Assembly: GCF_036178845.1 (NCBI RefSeq)
Contig: NZ_CP108070.1
Coordinates: 1,550,001 to 1,614,000, forward strand
Origin: Streptomyces sp. NBC_00271
GTDB taxonomy: Bacteria > Actinomycetota > Actinomycetes > Streptomycetales > Streptomycetaceae
Direction of reading: 5' to 3'
DNA length: 64,000 nt
Shown here: positions 55,042-64,000 of the stretch, piece by piece
Numbering within the stretch: the first letter of the stretch is position 1
Layout of the letters: the number at the start of each line of letters is the position of its first letter
Notes under the pieces: generated by a model
Databases searched by the model: none
What the model saw: only the letters and a program-made list of their open reading frames with translations
What the model was told of the DNA's origin: nothing
Program-made: the position numbers and the translations under genes

Positions 55042-55314
55042 CATCCGCACCCGTCACCGACCCGGCCCCCACACACCGCGTCGGTCACGCCCAGGTGGAG
55101 TTCCTCCTGGCAGGGAGACGTCCATGATGATGGCCGCCTTCCCCGAACCGATCGCTACCGAGCACCTGAAGGAGGCGCACGGGCCGCGGATCACGCTGCC
55201 CGCGGAGTCCAGAGAGCCGGGCGGACGGCCTGCCGGGCCCGCAGCGGCACATGTGTACGCCGGGCCCGGATGCGCGGCCGGAAAGGGCATCGTCCCTCCC
55301 GGCCGCGCCGGTGT

Positions 55315-55830
55315 TCAGGACTCGTCGCGCCTGGGCAGGCGCCAGTTCGGCCGCGGGAAATGGCAGGTGTAGGCGTCCGGGTAGCGCTGGAGGTAGTCCT
55401 GGTGCTCCGGCTCGGCCTCCCACAACGGGCCGGCCGGCACCACCTCGGTCACCACCGGTCCCGGCCACAGCCCGGACGCGTCGACGTCGGCGATGGTGTC
55501 CTGCGCGATGCGGCGCTGCTCGTCGTCAAGGTAGAAGATGGCGGAGCGGTAGCTGAGGCCGATGTCGTTGCCCTGCCGGTTCCTCGTGGTCGGGTCGTGG
55601 ATCTGGAAGAAGTACTCCAGGATCGTGCGGTTGTCGGTGACCGCGGGATCGAAGGTGATCTCGATCGACTCCGCATGCTTTCCGTGGTCGCGACAGGTGG
55701 GATCGGGCTTGTCGTCGTCGCCGCCGTAGCCAACCCGGGTGCGCTCCACACCGGGCAGCGCCCGGATCAGCTCCTGCATACCCCAGAAGCAGCCACCCGC
55801 CAGCAGCGCCTTCTCCTCGACGTCGCTCAT
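55315..55830 (-). CDS. msrA: Peptide methionine-S-sulfoxide reductase
   Basis: 171 aa. The catalytic motif [20 protein letters not shown] contains the nucleophilic Cys near residue 14. Downstream [20 protein letters not shown] and [20 protein letters not shown] are standard MsrA blocks, with [16 protein letters not shown]. The loop after GYGG is shortened and has an extra Cys (PTCRDHGK). It reduces Met-S-sulfoxide in proteins. Divergent from an exported hydrolase, with two shared dyads between them. Confidence 0.94.
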   Translation of the reverse strand: MSDVEEKALLAGGCFWGMQELIRALPGVERTRVGYGGDDDKPDPTCRDHGKHAESIEITFDPAVTDNRTILEYFFQIHDPTTRNRQGNDIGLSYRSAIFYLDDEQRRIAQDTIADVDASGLWPGPVVTEVVPAGPLWEAEPEHQDYLQRYPDAYTCHFPRPNWRLPRRDES

Positions 55831-55903
55831 GACACATCACCTTTCTGTCCGCGTCTGTCCGTGCGGGCTCCAGGCTTGCACGCCGGAATCTCCACACCCT
55901 TCC

Positions 55904-55963
55904 GTCACCATCTTGACGGGTGACGGGTCGCATGACAGATTAATCACCAGCCAGGGCGGTGAC
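55904..55963. promoter_or_regulatory. Two 21-bp dyads (CGNR-type boxes) in a divergent promoter
   Basis: 55904-55924 has perfect half-sites, 73 bases upstream of msrA. 55943-55963 is ATCACC-N9-GGTGAC, 58 bases upstream of the hydrolase gene at 56022. Centres are 39 bases apart, nearly four helical turns, so one site may serve each gene or both may act cooperatively. Confidence 0.75.
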
Positions 55964-56021
55964 GAAAGCCGGTAGGACCGGCCCGCCCGTATACCGAGAA
56001 AATGCCTGAGAGGGGTTTGTC

Positions 56022-56882
56022 GTGGTGAGCATCAAGGGTGGACGCAAGCGGCTGGTAACGGGTGTGGTCTCGACGGTCACGGCGGGTCTCGCGTTCGGCG
56101 CGTTCGCCCTCAGCGGCACCGCCAACGGCGCGGCCAAGACCGCCGAGGCCGCCGACGCAGGCCGACACGCCAAGCCGACCATCGTCCTGGAGCACGGCGC
56201 GTTCGCCGACGGCTCCAGCTGGAACGGCGTCATCGCCGACCTGCGCGCCGACGGCTACCCGGTCATCGCCGCCGCCAACCCACTGCGCGGCCCGGCCTCC
56301 GACGCCGCCGCCCTGCGCACGGTCCTCGACCACGTCAAAGGCCCGAAGATCCTCGTCGGCCACTCCTACGGCGGCAACGTCATCAGCCAGGCCGCCACCG
56401 ACGACCCCGAGGTCAAGGCCCTGGTCTACGTCGCCGCCTTCCTGCCCGCCCCCGGCGAGAGCGCCCTGGAGCTCACCAACAAATACCCGGGCTCAACCCT
56501 CCCCGACGCCCTCGACCCGGTCACCTACGAGCAGGCCGACGGCTCCACCGCCACCGACCTGTACATCCAGCAGGACAAGTTCCGTCACCAGTTCGCCGCT
56601 GACGTGCCCGCCCAGCAGGCCGCCCTGATGGCCGCCGAGCAGCGTCCCATCGCCCAGGCCGCCCTGGAGGAGAAGGCCACCACCGCGGCCTGGAAGGCCA
56701 AGCCCGGCTGGGACATTGTCACCACCCGCGACCTCAACATCCCCGCCGCCGTCCAGCGCTTCATGGCCAAGCGCGCCCACGCGCACACGACCGAGGTCGC
56801 CGCCTCCCACTCGGTCGCCGTCTCCCACCCCCGCCTGGTCGCGGACGTGATCGAGCGGGCCGCCCACGCCACCGTCCGCTGA
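56022..56882 (+). CDS. Exported alpha/beta-fold hydrolase
   Basis: 286 aa with a Sec-type signal (RLVTGVVSTVTAGLAFGAFA). The fold is clear from IVLEHGAFADGSSWNGVIAD, nucleophile elbow LVGHSYGGNVIS, and the terminal catalytic His in VAASHSVAVSHPRLVADVI. This group includes esterase-like and bromoperoxidase-like proteins, often annotated as chloroperoxidase relatives. A GTG at 56022 or 56025 is used (GAGAGGGG upstream). A shared dyad lies upstream and a strong terminator follows. Confidence 0.88.
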   Translation: MVSIKGGRKRLVTGVVSTVTAGLAFGAFALSGTANGAAKTAEAADAGRHAKPTIVLEHGAFADGSSWNGVIADLRADGYPVIAAANPLRGPASDAAALRTVLDHVKGPKILVGHSYGGNVISQAATDDPEVKALVYVAAFLPAPGESALELTNKYPGSTLPDALDPVTYEQADGSTATDLYIQQDKFRHQFAADVPAQQAALMAAEQRPIAQAALEEKATTAAWKAKPGWDIVTTRDLNIPAAVQRFMAKRAHAHTTEVAASHSVAVSHPRLVADVIERAAHATVR

Positions 56883-56892
56883 CACCCCTCGA

Positions 56893-56923
56893 AGGACGGC
56901 GGGACTCCAGGTCCCGCCGTCCT
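56893..56923 (+). terminator. Hairpin terminator
   Basis: 13-bp perfect arms (56893-56905 and 56911-56923), TCCAG loop, just after the hydrolase gene. Confidence 0.85.
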
Positions 56924-56976
56924 CGGGACATCAACGGCACACCACACAGGTGTGCGGCCCGCACAAGAATTGAGCC

Positions 56977-57723
56977 ATGACCTCACACTCCGACCCCCGG
57001 CCGCTCGGTGCCTTTCTCAGGGCCCGTCGGGAGCAGCTGGATCCGCGGGAGTGCGGCCTGCCGGAGACGGACTCCGCGCGCAGGGTCGCGGGACTGCGTC
57101 GCGAGGAGGTCGCCCAACTCGCCGCGATCAGCGTGGACTACTACACCCGCCTCGAACAGGGCCGCGTCCGCGCCTCCGCCCCCGTCCTCACCACCCTGGC
57201 CCGCGCCCTGCGCCTCGACGACGACCAGCAGCATTACCTCTACGAACTCGCCGGCCGAACCGACGCACGCCCACGCCACCGCCGACCCGCCCAACGCACA
57301 CGGCCCGCCACGCGCCGCCTCCTCGACCAACTCACCCACACACCCGCCCTCGTCCTCGGCAAACGCCTGGACATCCTCGCCTGGGACCCCGCCGCCGTCG
57401 CGCTGTACACCGACTTCGCCGCCGTTCCGGCCAACAGGCGCAACTATCTGCGCCTGATGTTCACCGACCCCGCGATCCGCGGGATGCACCAGGATTGGGC
57501 ACGTGACGCCCGCGACGCCGTCGCCGCTTTGCGCATGGAGGCCGCGGCCGAACCCGACCTCGCCCGCCTCGTCGGCGAACTGACGATTCAGGACGCGGAC
57601 TTCCGCACCTGGTGGGCCGAACATCGCGTCAAAAGCGCGACCTACGGCACCGAGCAGTACAGCCACCCTTTGCTGGGCGACCTCGCCCTCGACCTGCGAC
57701 ACCTGGGCGCGACGGTCTCCTGA
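56977..57723 (+). CDS. XRE-family regulator with MmyB-like ligand domain
   Basis: 248 aa. The N-terminal helix-turn-helix is LGAFLRARREQLDPRECGLP ... AGLRREEVAQLAAISVDYYT-RLEQGR. The MmyB-like domain follows (ALVLGKRLDILAWDPAAVAL, NYLRLMFTDPAIRGMHQDW, RTWWAEHRVK). The end (LLGDLALDLRHLGATVS) falls short of the usual closing block, so the last 25-30 residues are probably lost where a LuxR remnant is joined. It may still be functional. Confidence 0.8.
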   Translation: MTSHSDPRPLGAFLRARREQLDPRECGLPETDSARRVAGLRREEVAQLAAISVDYYTRLEQGRVRASAPVLTTLARALRLDDDQQHYLYELAGRTDARPRHRRPAQRTRPATRRLLDQLTHTPALVLGKRLDILAWDPAAVALYTDFAAVPANRRNYLRLMFTDPAIRGMHQDWARDARDAVAALRMEAAAEPDLARLVGELTIQDADFRTWWAEHRVKSATYGTEQYSHPLLGDLALDLRHLGATVS

Positions 57724-57734
57724 CCTCCACCGCG

Positions 57735-58383
57735 GTCCTCCTGCTGCTCCGGCTGATCTCCGCCCCCGGACGCCGCTCCTGCTCGTCATCGACGACCTGC
57801 CCTGGCCGGACCGGGCGACCAACGCCGTGCTCGGCTTCGTGGCCCGACGGCTCGTCCACAGCCGTATCAGCTTCCTCGCGGCCTCCCGTGAGGGCTCCGA
57901 CAGCTTCTTCGAGTCGAGTGACCTGTCCGAGCACCGGCTCAAGCCGCTGGACGACGCTTCGTCGGCCGAACTGCTCGCACTCGCACACCCCGACGTCTCC
58001 CCCGCGGTACGGCGCCACATCGCGGCCGAGGCACGCGGCAACCCGTCGGCGCTGGTGGAGCTGCCGGTGGCGCTCTCCGCCGAGCAGCCCGCGATCCTGA
58101 CGGCGGCGCCCACGCCCCTGAGCGAGTGCCTCCAGGTCATGTTCGCCTCGCGCGTCGCCGACCTGCCCGACCGCGGCCGGGAGCTGCCGCTGATCGCCGT
58201 CCTCGACGGAACCGGTGACCTGGCTCCATCCAGGCGGCCGCGGTTGGCCGAGCTTCCATCGACGACTTCGTTCCCGCCGAGCGGAACCACCTGGTGACGG
58301 TCTCGGCCGACGACCGCCGGCTGCCCCTCCGGCATCCGCTGACCGGTTCCGCGGTGGTGGAGCCGGCGACCGCCAGCGCTTGA
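57735..58383 (+). pseudogene. LAL-type LuxR regulator, ATPase-domain remnant
   Basis: Walker-B-like PLLLVIDDLPWPDRATNAVL and FVARRLVHSRISFLAASREG, then ALAHPDVSPAVRRHIAAEAR-GNPSALVELPVAL, match the NTPase region of LAL regulators. After about 58215 the homology (AERNHLVTVSADDRRLPLRH, PLTGSAVVE) moves to another frame. Neither the N-terminal P-loop nor the C-terminal helix-turn-helix is present. A third LAL-derived sequence in this window. Confidence 0.65.
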
Positions 58384-58540
58384 ACCCCTGTGGGTCGCCC
58401 AGCTCAAGAGGCTCCCGGAGAGTGCCCCGGGAGACGGCAGCGCGTAGCCGACACCGTGGCGTGCACCGCGGGTGTCCCGCAACGCCGCCGGCCGGCACCC
58501 GGTGAGGGCGTCGGCCGGTCGAGGGAGTGTTGTCCGGGGG

Positions 58541-60076
58541 TCAGGCGGCCGGGACGGCGTCCTTGGCGGGGGCGGGCTCGGGGGTACGGGGCGTCTCGGC
58601 GGTCTTCCGCGCCGGCTTGAGGAAGAGGGCGAGGAGGATGCCAACGGCGAGGGTGGGGGCGATCCAGAGGTAGCCGGTGGCCGTCGCGTGGTCGAAGGCG
58701 TCCAGTGCGGTGTCGCGCAGGTCGGCGGGCAGCCGGCCGATGGTGTCGGGGCGGGCGGCGTCGAAGCCGCCGGCGGTCGCCAGGCCGTGGGTGCGGTCGG
58801 CGAAGCCGGTGTTGAGGAGGGTGCCGAAGACAGCGACACCGAAGGCCGCGCCGATGGAACGGGCGAAGGTGACCACGGCGCTGGCCGCGCCGAGATCGGC
58901 GGTGGGCACGCTGTTCTGGACAGTGGTCAGCACGACCATGGGCACCATGCCGATGCCGACACCGGTGATCAGGAAGTAGACGCTCAGCACAAGGGTGTTG
59001 GTGGCCGCCCCGATGGTGCCCAGCAGGAGCAGCCCTGCGAGGTTGGCGAGCAGGCCCACCAGGAGGATCGCTCGCAGCCGGTCGACGTGTGCGGCCCAGC
59101 GTCCGGCCAGGGACTGGCTGACGACCAGACCGGCGACCAGGGGCAGCATGTGGATGCCGGAGAGAGTGGCCGAGACCCCGTGAACGATCTGGAGGTAGGT
59201 CGGCAGGTAGACCAGCACGGAGAACATCGCGGCGTTGGCGAAGAACCCGATCAGCGAGGAGAAGACCACGGTCCGGGAGGCGAGCATGGCCGACGGCAGG
59301 ACAGGGGCAGCGGCGCGGCGCTCGACCGGCACCAGCGCGACGGTCAGCGCGACGGTGGCGATGATCAGGCCGACGATGGCCGGCGAGCCCCAGCCCCAGC
59401 GCTCACCGAAAGATGTGATCAGGACCAGGCCGGTGGCGATGGCGGCCAGGATGGTCGCGCCGAGGTAGTCGATGCGGGCCTTGGCGCCCCGGGTGGCCGC
59501 GGGCAGCGCCCGCGCGGCGATGGCCAGGGCGATGATGCCGACGGGCAGGTTGACCAGGAAGGCCCACCGCCAGGACAGCTGGTCGGTGAAGACGCCGCCC
59601 AGCAGGGGGCCGACGATGCTGGCGACGCCGTAGACCGAACCGAACATGCCCTGGTAACGGCCGCGTTCGCTCGGGGCGACGATGTCACCGACGAGGGCGA
59701 AGGTCAGCACGATCATGCCGCCGCCGCCCACGCCCTGCAGTACGCGGGCGCCGATCAGCTCGGGCAGGTTCCGCGCCAGGCCACAGGCCACCGAGGCGAT
59801 CAGGAAGATCGAGGTCGAGGCCAGGTACAGCCGCTTGCGGCCGAACATGTCGCCGAGCTTGCCCCACAGCGGGGTCACCGCCGTCGACGCGAGCAGATAC
59901 GCGGCGCTGACCCATGCGATGTCGTCGAACCCGTTCAGGTCCTCCGCTATCCGGGGCAACGCGGTCGAGACGATCGTCTGGTCCAGGGCCGCCAAGAGGA
60001 CCGCCAGGATCAGCGCGCTCATGGCGGCGGCCACACCACCTGCCTTGGGTGATGCGGACTGCTGTGCCTTCGACAT
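58541..60076 (-). CDS. DHA2-family MFS multidrug exporter (EmrB/QacA type)
   Basis: 511 aa, about 14 helices. Signatures: LAALDQTIVSTALPRIAEDL in TM1, PLWGKLGDMFGRKRLYL, ARVLQGVGGGGMIVLTFALV and WRWAFLVNLPVGIIALAI. The Ala/Pro/Lys-rich C-terminal tail is cytoplasmic. It is divergent from a TetR gene, the usual repressor-exporter pairing, and probably exports drugs or endogenous metabolites. Confidence 0.93.
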   Translation of the reverse strand: MSKAQQSASPKAGGVAAAMSALILAVLLAALDQTIVSTALPRIAEDLNGFDDIAWVSAAYLLASTAVTPLWGKLGDMFGRKRLYLASTSIFLIASVACGLARNLPELIGARVLQGVGGGGMIVLTFALVGDIVAPSERGRYQGMFGSVYGVASIVGPLLGGVFTDQLSWRWAFLVNLPVGIIALAIAARALPAATRGAKARIDYLGATILAAIATGLVLITSFGERWGWGSPAIVGLIIATVALTVALVPVERRAAAPVLPSAMLASRTVVFSSLIGFFANAAMFSVLVYLPTYLQIVHGVSATLSGIHMLPLVAGLVVSQSLAGRWAAHVDRLRAILLVGLLANLAGLLLLGTIGAATNTLVLSVYFLITGVGIGMVPMVVLTTVQNSVPTADLGAASAVVTFARSIGAAFGVAVFGTLLNTGFADRTHGLATAGGFDAARPDTIGRLPADLRDTALDAFDHATATGYLWIAPTLAVGILLALFLKPARKTAETPRTPEPAPAKDAVPAA

Positions 60077-60217
60077 CGGAACTTGCCTTTCTGGAGCACA
60101 GGGACGGTGCGTCGACCGCCATCAGTCGATCGGACTCATGGGTCTGACGCTACTGGTCTTATATGTCACACCACTGTAGCAGTTACTGAAGAGGGTTCCA
60201 CTCCCAAGAGGCGCTAG

Positions 60218-60802
60218 ATGTCTCAGGCTTCACATTCCGCCACTAGACTCGGTGCGGTGAGAGCCGACGCAGCACGCAACCTGGAAGCCGTCCTGACCAC
60301 CGGAGCACGCATGCTCGCCGCCGATCCCGGCGCGAGCATCACGAGCATCGCCACTGAGGCAGGTGTGGACCGGCGCACCGTCTACCGCCGCTTCGCCTCC
60401 CGCGAGGACCTCCTGGCGGCCATCTACGAATCCCGTCTCACGGCCATCGAGCACGCCATCGAGGACGCACGACTGCGCGAGGCACCCGTCGCCGTCGCCC
60501 TGCACCGTTACGTCGAGAACATCATCACCGTCAACCGCACCTGGCCCGTCGACCTCACCCGCATGCTCACCGACGACAGCGTCCACACACGCCGCGACGC
60601 ATCCATCGCCGAGGTCGACGCCTTCCTCCAACGCGCCACCGACGAAGGCCTCCTACGCCCCGGACTCCCGGAGGGGTGGGCGAGCGCACTGCTGCCCCAG
60701 CTCATGCACCTCGTGTCCCGGCAGCTGCCCGAGCTGAGCCCCGGACAAGCGGCGGACGTCGTCGTCGACACCCTGCTGAACGGCCTCGGGGGAACGTCCT
60801 GA
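60218..60802 (+). CDS. TetR-family transcriptional regulator
   Basis: 194 aa. The helix-turn-helix is ASITSIATEAGVDRRTVYRRFASREDLL (quoted in part, residues 38-65), and the C-terminal helices (VALHRYVENIITVNRTWPVD, LPQLMHLVSRQLPELSPGQA) form the ligand pocket. It is divergent from the MFS exporter and should repress it. The 141-base intergenic region is AT-rich around 60155-60190 (CTTATATGTCACACCACTG); the operator was not resolved. Confidence 0.9.
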   Translation: MSQASHSATRLGAVRADAARNLEAVLTTGARMLAADPGASITSIATEAGVDRRTVYRRFASREDLLAAIYESRLTAIEHAIEDARLREAPVAVALHRYVENIITVNRTWPVDLTRMLTDDSVHTRRDASIAEVDAFLQRATDEGLLRPGLPEGWASALLPQLMHLVSRQLPELSPGQAADVVVDTLLNGLGGTS

Positions 60803-61252
60803 CACACAGACGGCGGTACACACGGGTCTCACCCCGCCCCCGCTCAATTCGTTCCACGACCTGCCGAGCCCATACGTATTCGTCGAGCCGACGAAACATA
60901 TCTCGCAGCAGAAGGTACACACCTGGTGCTGGGCGCCGGCCGCGCTGCGGCGAGCCGCATTCGGAGGGCGGGATGGCCGTACAGCAAGAACTCCTTCGGC
61001 CATATCGGCTTACGGAATCCGCCGGAGGCATCTAATCTTCTGCGTGAGGTGTAAGGGGTGACCGCACCGAGCATGTGAGGGGCCGGCCACCGCCGTGCTG
61101 TCACACGCGCGGCTGCCCGACATGTGGCTGCCGGGAACGCACCACCCTCGAGGTCCGGGCGGCGAGGGACGACGACGTACCCTCGCGATCGCGCCTGGCG
61201 TGATCCGTATGCACGGACGCGAGAGCGTTCGGGGTGAAGGGAGCGGGGGACG
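60803..61252. other. Intergenic region upstream of the LAL regulator
   Basis: 450 bases with no supported gene and no clear repeats. Scattered AT-rich spots near 60880-60920 and 61010-61050 may hold the LuxR promoter. Confidence 0.35.
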
Positions 61253-64000
61253 GTGGAGTCTGTCTTCGGGACCATGGTCGGCCGCGAAAGCGAGCAGGAA
61301 GGGCTGTCGGCGTTCGTGGCGGCCCCCGGGGGCCGGGCACTCGTTCTGCGCGGTGACGCAGGTGTGGGCAAGAGTGCCCTGCTGGACCACCTCGCCGAAC
61401 TCGCGACGGCCCAGCAACACAGGGTGATCAGGGCGGCCGGCGTCGAGGCCGAGTCGGAGCTGCCGTTCGCCGGTCTGCACCAGTTCCTGTATCCGCTGCT
61501 CACCTACATCGACCGACTGGACGACGCCCACCGGGGAGTCTTCGACGTCGTCTTCGGCAGGGGTGGGGGCACACGTCCCTCGGTCATGACGCTCGGGATC
61601 GCCGTCCTCGACCTGCTCTCCCTCGCGGCGTCGCAGCATCCCCTCCTGCTGGTGCTCGACGACGGCCAGTGGCTCGACACCTCCAGCACCCAGGTGTGCG
61701 GTTTCGTGGGCCGCCGGCTGACCGGCAGCTCGGTGAGACTCGTCGTCGGCCTGCGCTCCGAGGTGCCCTCGGGCTTCGACACCGCCGCGCTGCCGGAACT
61801 GCCGGTGACCACGCTGTCGGAGAAGGCCTCCGAGCAACTGTTGGACAGGCACCACCCCGGTCTTGACCCCCGGATCCGGCGTCTGGTCCTGGACGAGGCG
61901 CAGGGGAACCCGCTGGCCCTGCTGGAACTGCCGCCGTACGTGCGCGGCAACCGGACCGGACGCACTCCCGAGGAACTGTTCGGGTACACCGGCATCCCAC
62001 TCCCCCTGCGGCTGCAGCACGTGTACGGCGCCCGTATCGCGGCCCTCGGCGACGCCGTGCGCGCGGAGCTGCTGCGAGGCGCCCTGGACGGCGTCGGTGC
62101 CGGTACGACGACCGTCCTCGCGGGGGGCACGCGTTACCGCATGGTGGAGGCCGACGAGGCCGCGGCCTGCGGTCTGCTGGACATCGACCCGCTCAGCGGT
62201 GACTTCGTCTTCCGGCATCCGCTGGTGCGTTCGGCCGTCGTCCAGAAGGCGACACCCAACGAACGGCGTGCGGCGCACGCCGTGCTCGCTCAGGTACACC
62301 GTGACGATCTGGAACGGCGTGCTACGCACCTGGCGGCCTCGACGGTCGACCCCGACGAGGAGGCCGCGGCGACGCTGGAGGCAGCCGCGGACTCCGCCAT
62401 CCTGCGGGGTGGCGCGCTGGCCGCGGTGGCCTGGCTGACCCGGGCCGCGGAACTGAGCGAGAGCCCCGAGGAACGGTCCAGACGGCTGGGCAGCGCGGCC
62501 TATATCGCCGGGCACTCCGGCCGACTGGACCAGGCCCGGCGGCTGGTCCGCTCGGGCACCGGGTCCGGCATCACCGATTCCCCGGCCTCGGCGGTCACGT
62601 CGGGCTATGTCGCGCTCTTCGAGGACGGGGACGTACGGTCCTCGCAGCGCCAGGTCTTCGCGGCGATCGAGAGCATGCGCGACAGCGGGGTGCGGGAGCC
62701 GGACGAGGTGCTCACACGACTGGTCGACCTGCTGCTGGCCATCAACCAGTACGCGAGTGACGAGGCCGCGTGGGAGCGGACCCATGAACTTCTGGGCCCC
62801 CTGGGCGACCTGGTGCCCTCGCATTCACGCATCTACCAGGACGCCTGGGGCGACGTGGTGCGTCGCGGCGCCGGGGTGCGGGAGCGGGTGGAACGCGCCT
62901 TCGCCGACCTCCGCGACCTGGAGCCATGGGACATCACCCGGCTGGGGGTCGCCGCCTACCACGTGGACACCCTCAGCCATTACCGGCCGCATCTGCAGCG
63001 CACCGTGGACCGCGAGGTGGAGACGGGGGCCGTGGCCGACGCCATGACCATGCTGCACCTGATCATGCTCGACCAGATCGGGGTCGGCGAGTGGGCCGAG
63101 GCCGAACACACCGGACAGCGCTGCCTGGAGGTGACGACAGCGCACGGGCACGCCCTGTTCGTTCTTCACACCCAGGCGTATCTGGGACTGTTGGCCGCGC
63201 TGCGCGGCGAGGTCGAACGCGCCCGCGAACTACAAGCCACCGTCGAGGCCTGGGCCCGCCCCCGCGGCGTCGGATTCCTCACCCAGATCACCGACGCCAT
63301 CGGCACCACCGCCGCCCTCGCCGAAGGCGACTACGAAGCCGCCTACCTCCACGCCATCGGCATCACACCCCCCGGCACCTTCCAGCCCTACGCCCACCAA
63401 GCCCCCCGCACCCTCCTCGACCTCGTCGAAACAGCCCTCCACACCGGCCGCACCCAACAAGCCCGCACACACGCCCTCGCCGCCCAAGACGCAGGCCTCC
63501 CGGACATCTCCCCCCGCCTCGCCCTCACCACCTACGGCGCCCTCGCCATCACCACCACCGACCCCACCGAAGCCGACCACATGTACCACCGCGCCGAATC
63601 CCACCCCGCCGCCCCCCACTTCCCCTACGAACTCGCGCGCATCCGCCTCGCCCACGGCATCCGCCAACGTCACACCCAAGGACCCAAAGCCGCACGGCGA
63701 TTCCTCATCCAGGCCATGGAATCATTCGAGCGGCTGGGCGCACCCACCTGGACCGAACGCGCCCGGGCCGAACTCAAGGCATCAGGCCTGACCACGCACA
63801 CCACGTCCGCCCAGCTCGCCGAACTCACCTGGCAGGAACGCCGGATCGCCGACCTCGCCGCCAGCGGCCTGACCAACAAAGAGATCGGCGAACGCATGCA
63901 CCTGTCCCCCCGCACCGTCAGCTCACACCTCTACCGCGTCTTCCCCAAACTCGGCATCACCTCACGCGCCGCCCTGCGCGACGCACTGGGCAAGATCCCC
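61253..64000 (+). CDS. LAL-type LuxR regulator (cut by window end)
   Basis: At least 916 residues. The N-terminal NTPase has Walker A VLRGDAGVGKSALLDHLAE and Walker B HPLLLVLDDGQWLDTSS; a long helical TPR-like region follows; the LuxR helix-turn-helix is LTWQERRIADLAASGLTNKE and LSPRTVSSHLYRVFPKLG near residues 855-905. The GTG at 61253 has GGGGGA upstream. From about 63230 codon choice switches sharply to C- and A-ending codons (CTC, GAA, CAA), hinting at a mosaic gene. Only the last residues should lie beyond the edge. Confidence 0.92.
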   Translation, partial: MESVFGTMVGRESEQEGLSAFVAAPGGRALVLRGDAGVGKSALLDHLAELATAQQHRVIRAAGVEAESELPFAGLHQFLYPLLTYIDRLDDAHRGVFDVVFGRGGGTRPSVMTLGIAVLDLLSLAASQHPLLLVLDDGQWLDTSSTQVCGFVGRRLTGSSVRLVVGLRSEVPSGFDTAALPELPVTTLSEKASEQLLDRHHPGLDPRIRRLVLDEAQGNPLALLELPPYVRGNRTGRTPEELFGYTGIPLPLRLQHVYGARIAALGDAVRAELLRGALDGVGAGTTTVLAGGTRYRMVEADEAAACGLLDIDPLSGDFVFRHPLVRSAVVQKATPNERRAAHAVLAQVHRDDLERRATHLAASTVDPDEEAAATLEAAADSAILRGGALAAVAWLTRAAELSESPEERSRRLGSAAYIAGHSGRLDQARRLVRSGTGSGITDSPASAVTSGYVALFEDGDVRSSQRQVFAAIESMRDSGVREPDEVLTRLVDLLLAINQYASDEAAWERTHELLGPLGDLVPSHSRIYQDAWGDVVRRGAGVRERVERAFADLRDLEPWDITRLGVAAYHVDTLSHYRPHLQRTVDREVETGAVADAMTMLHLIMLDQIGVGEWAEAEHTGQRCLEVTTAHGHALFVLHTQAYLGLLAALRGEVERARELQATVEAWARPRGVGFLTQITDAIGTTAALAEGDYEAAYLHAIGITPPGTFQPYAHQAPRTLLDLVETALHTGRTQQARTHALAAQDAGLPDISPRLALTTYGALAITTTDPTEADHMYHRAESHPAAPHFPYELARIRLAHGIRQRHTQGPKAARRFLIQAMESFERLGAPTWTERARAELKASGLTTHTTSAQLAELTWQERRIADLAASGLTNKEIGERMHLSPRTVSSHLYRVFPKLGITSRAALRDALGKIP

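Noticed and set aside
55124..55371. Plus-strand frame starting MMMAAFPEP
   Set aside because: It runs into the antisense of msrA and has no family features; likely chance.
58472..60052. 526-codon plus-strand frame opposite the MFS exporter
   Set aside because: Gly/Asp/Gln-rich shadow of a membrane protein gene with no recognisable domain.
63230..63679. Minus-strand Gly/Val-rich frame inside the LAL gene
   Set aside because: Created by the C-ending codon bias of the LAL gene's last third, not a gene.

Overview
The window looks like an arm region of a Streptomyces chromosome. The DNA is very GC-rich with strong third-codon GC bias. It carries a melC1-melC2 tyrosinase operon, an SsgA-like sporulation protein, a Ser/Thr kinase with a beta-propeller, LAL-type LuxR regulators, MFS exporters, an F420-type reductase and many Tat-exported enzymes. 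No rRNA, tRNA, CRISPR array or intact insertion sequence was recognised. At least a dozen decayed genes (HxlR, TetR, carboxylesterase, HATPase, MBL hydrolase, LysR, LuxR, protein mannosyltransferase and others) fit a fast-evolving accessory region.

Layout. 0-14 kb: melanin operon, DUF6745-like protein, kinase/propeller protein, RNase HI with an overlapping ArsR-type regulator, VOC protein, alcohol dehydrogenase, SpoIIE phosphatase, SGNH lipoprotein, MFS exporter and F420-type reductase. 14.8-19.7 kb: five translationally coupled frames, namely two tiny ORFs, a NUDIX protein, an ABC exporter and an FxLD-type methyltransferase fused to two NUDIX domains; this resembles a minimal peptide-natural-product operon. 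20-27 kb: decayed genes, a secreted toxin-like/immunity-like pair, a sugar kinase, a DUF3103-like secreted protein and a GntR regulator, with three copies of an unexplained structured repeat. 27.5-57 kb: a set of genes sharing a 21-bp palindrome, interleaved with a P450, a pair of ABC-F proteins with a candidate attenuator leader, an AraC-controlled hydrolase/quinone reductase pair, a GPP34/flavoprotein/VOC operon and an aldehyde dehydrogenase. 57-64 kb: regulator remnants, a divergent MFS/TetR pair and a LAL LuxR gene cut by the window edge.

Main observation. A dyad of the form GTCACC-N9-GGTGAC occurs about a dozen times between 27.5 and 56.0 kb and was not noticed elsewhere in the window. 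It lies in front of an SRPBCC protein, a BI-1 family membrane protein, a tannase-like esterase, a YedY/MsrP-like molybdoenzyme with its cytochrome b, an Ohr/OsmC protein, a 64-aa protein, two exported alpha/beta hydrolases, MsrA, and the gene for a CGNR zinc-finger regulator, where the dyad abuts the start codon. The simplest reading is a locally clustered regulon controlled by the CGNR protein, with a methionine-sulfoxide and organic-peroxide repair theme. This is inferred from sequence alone.
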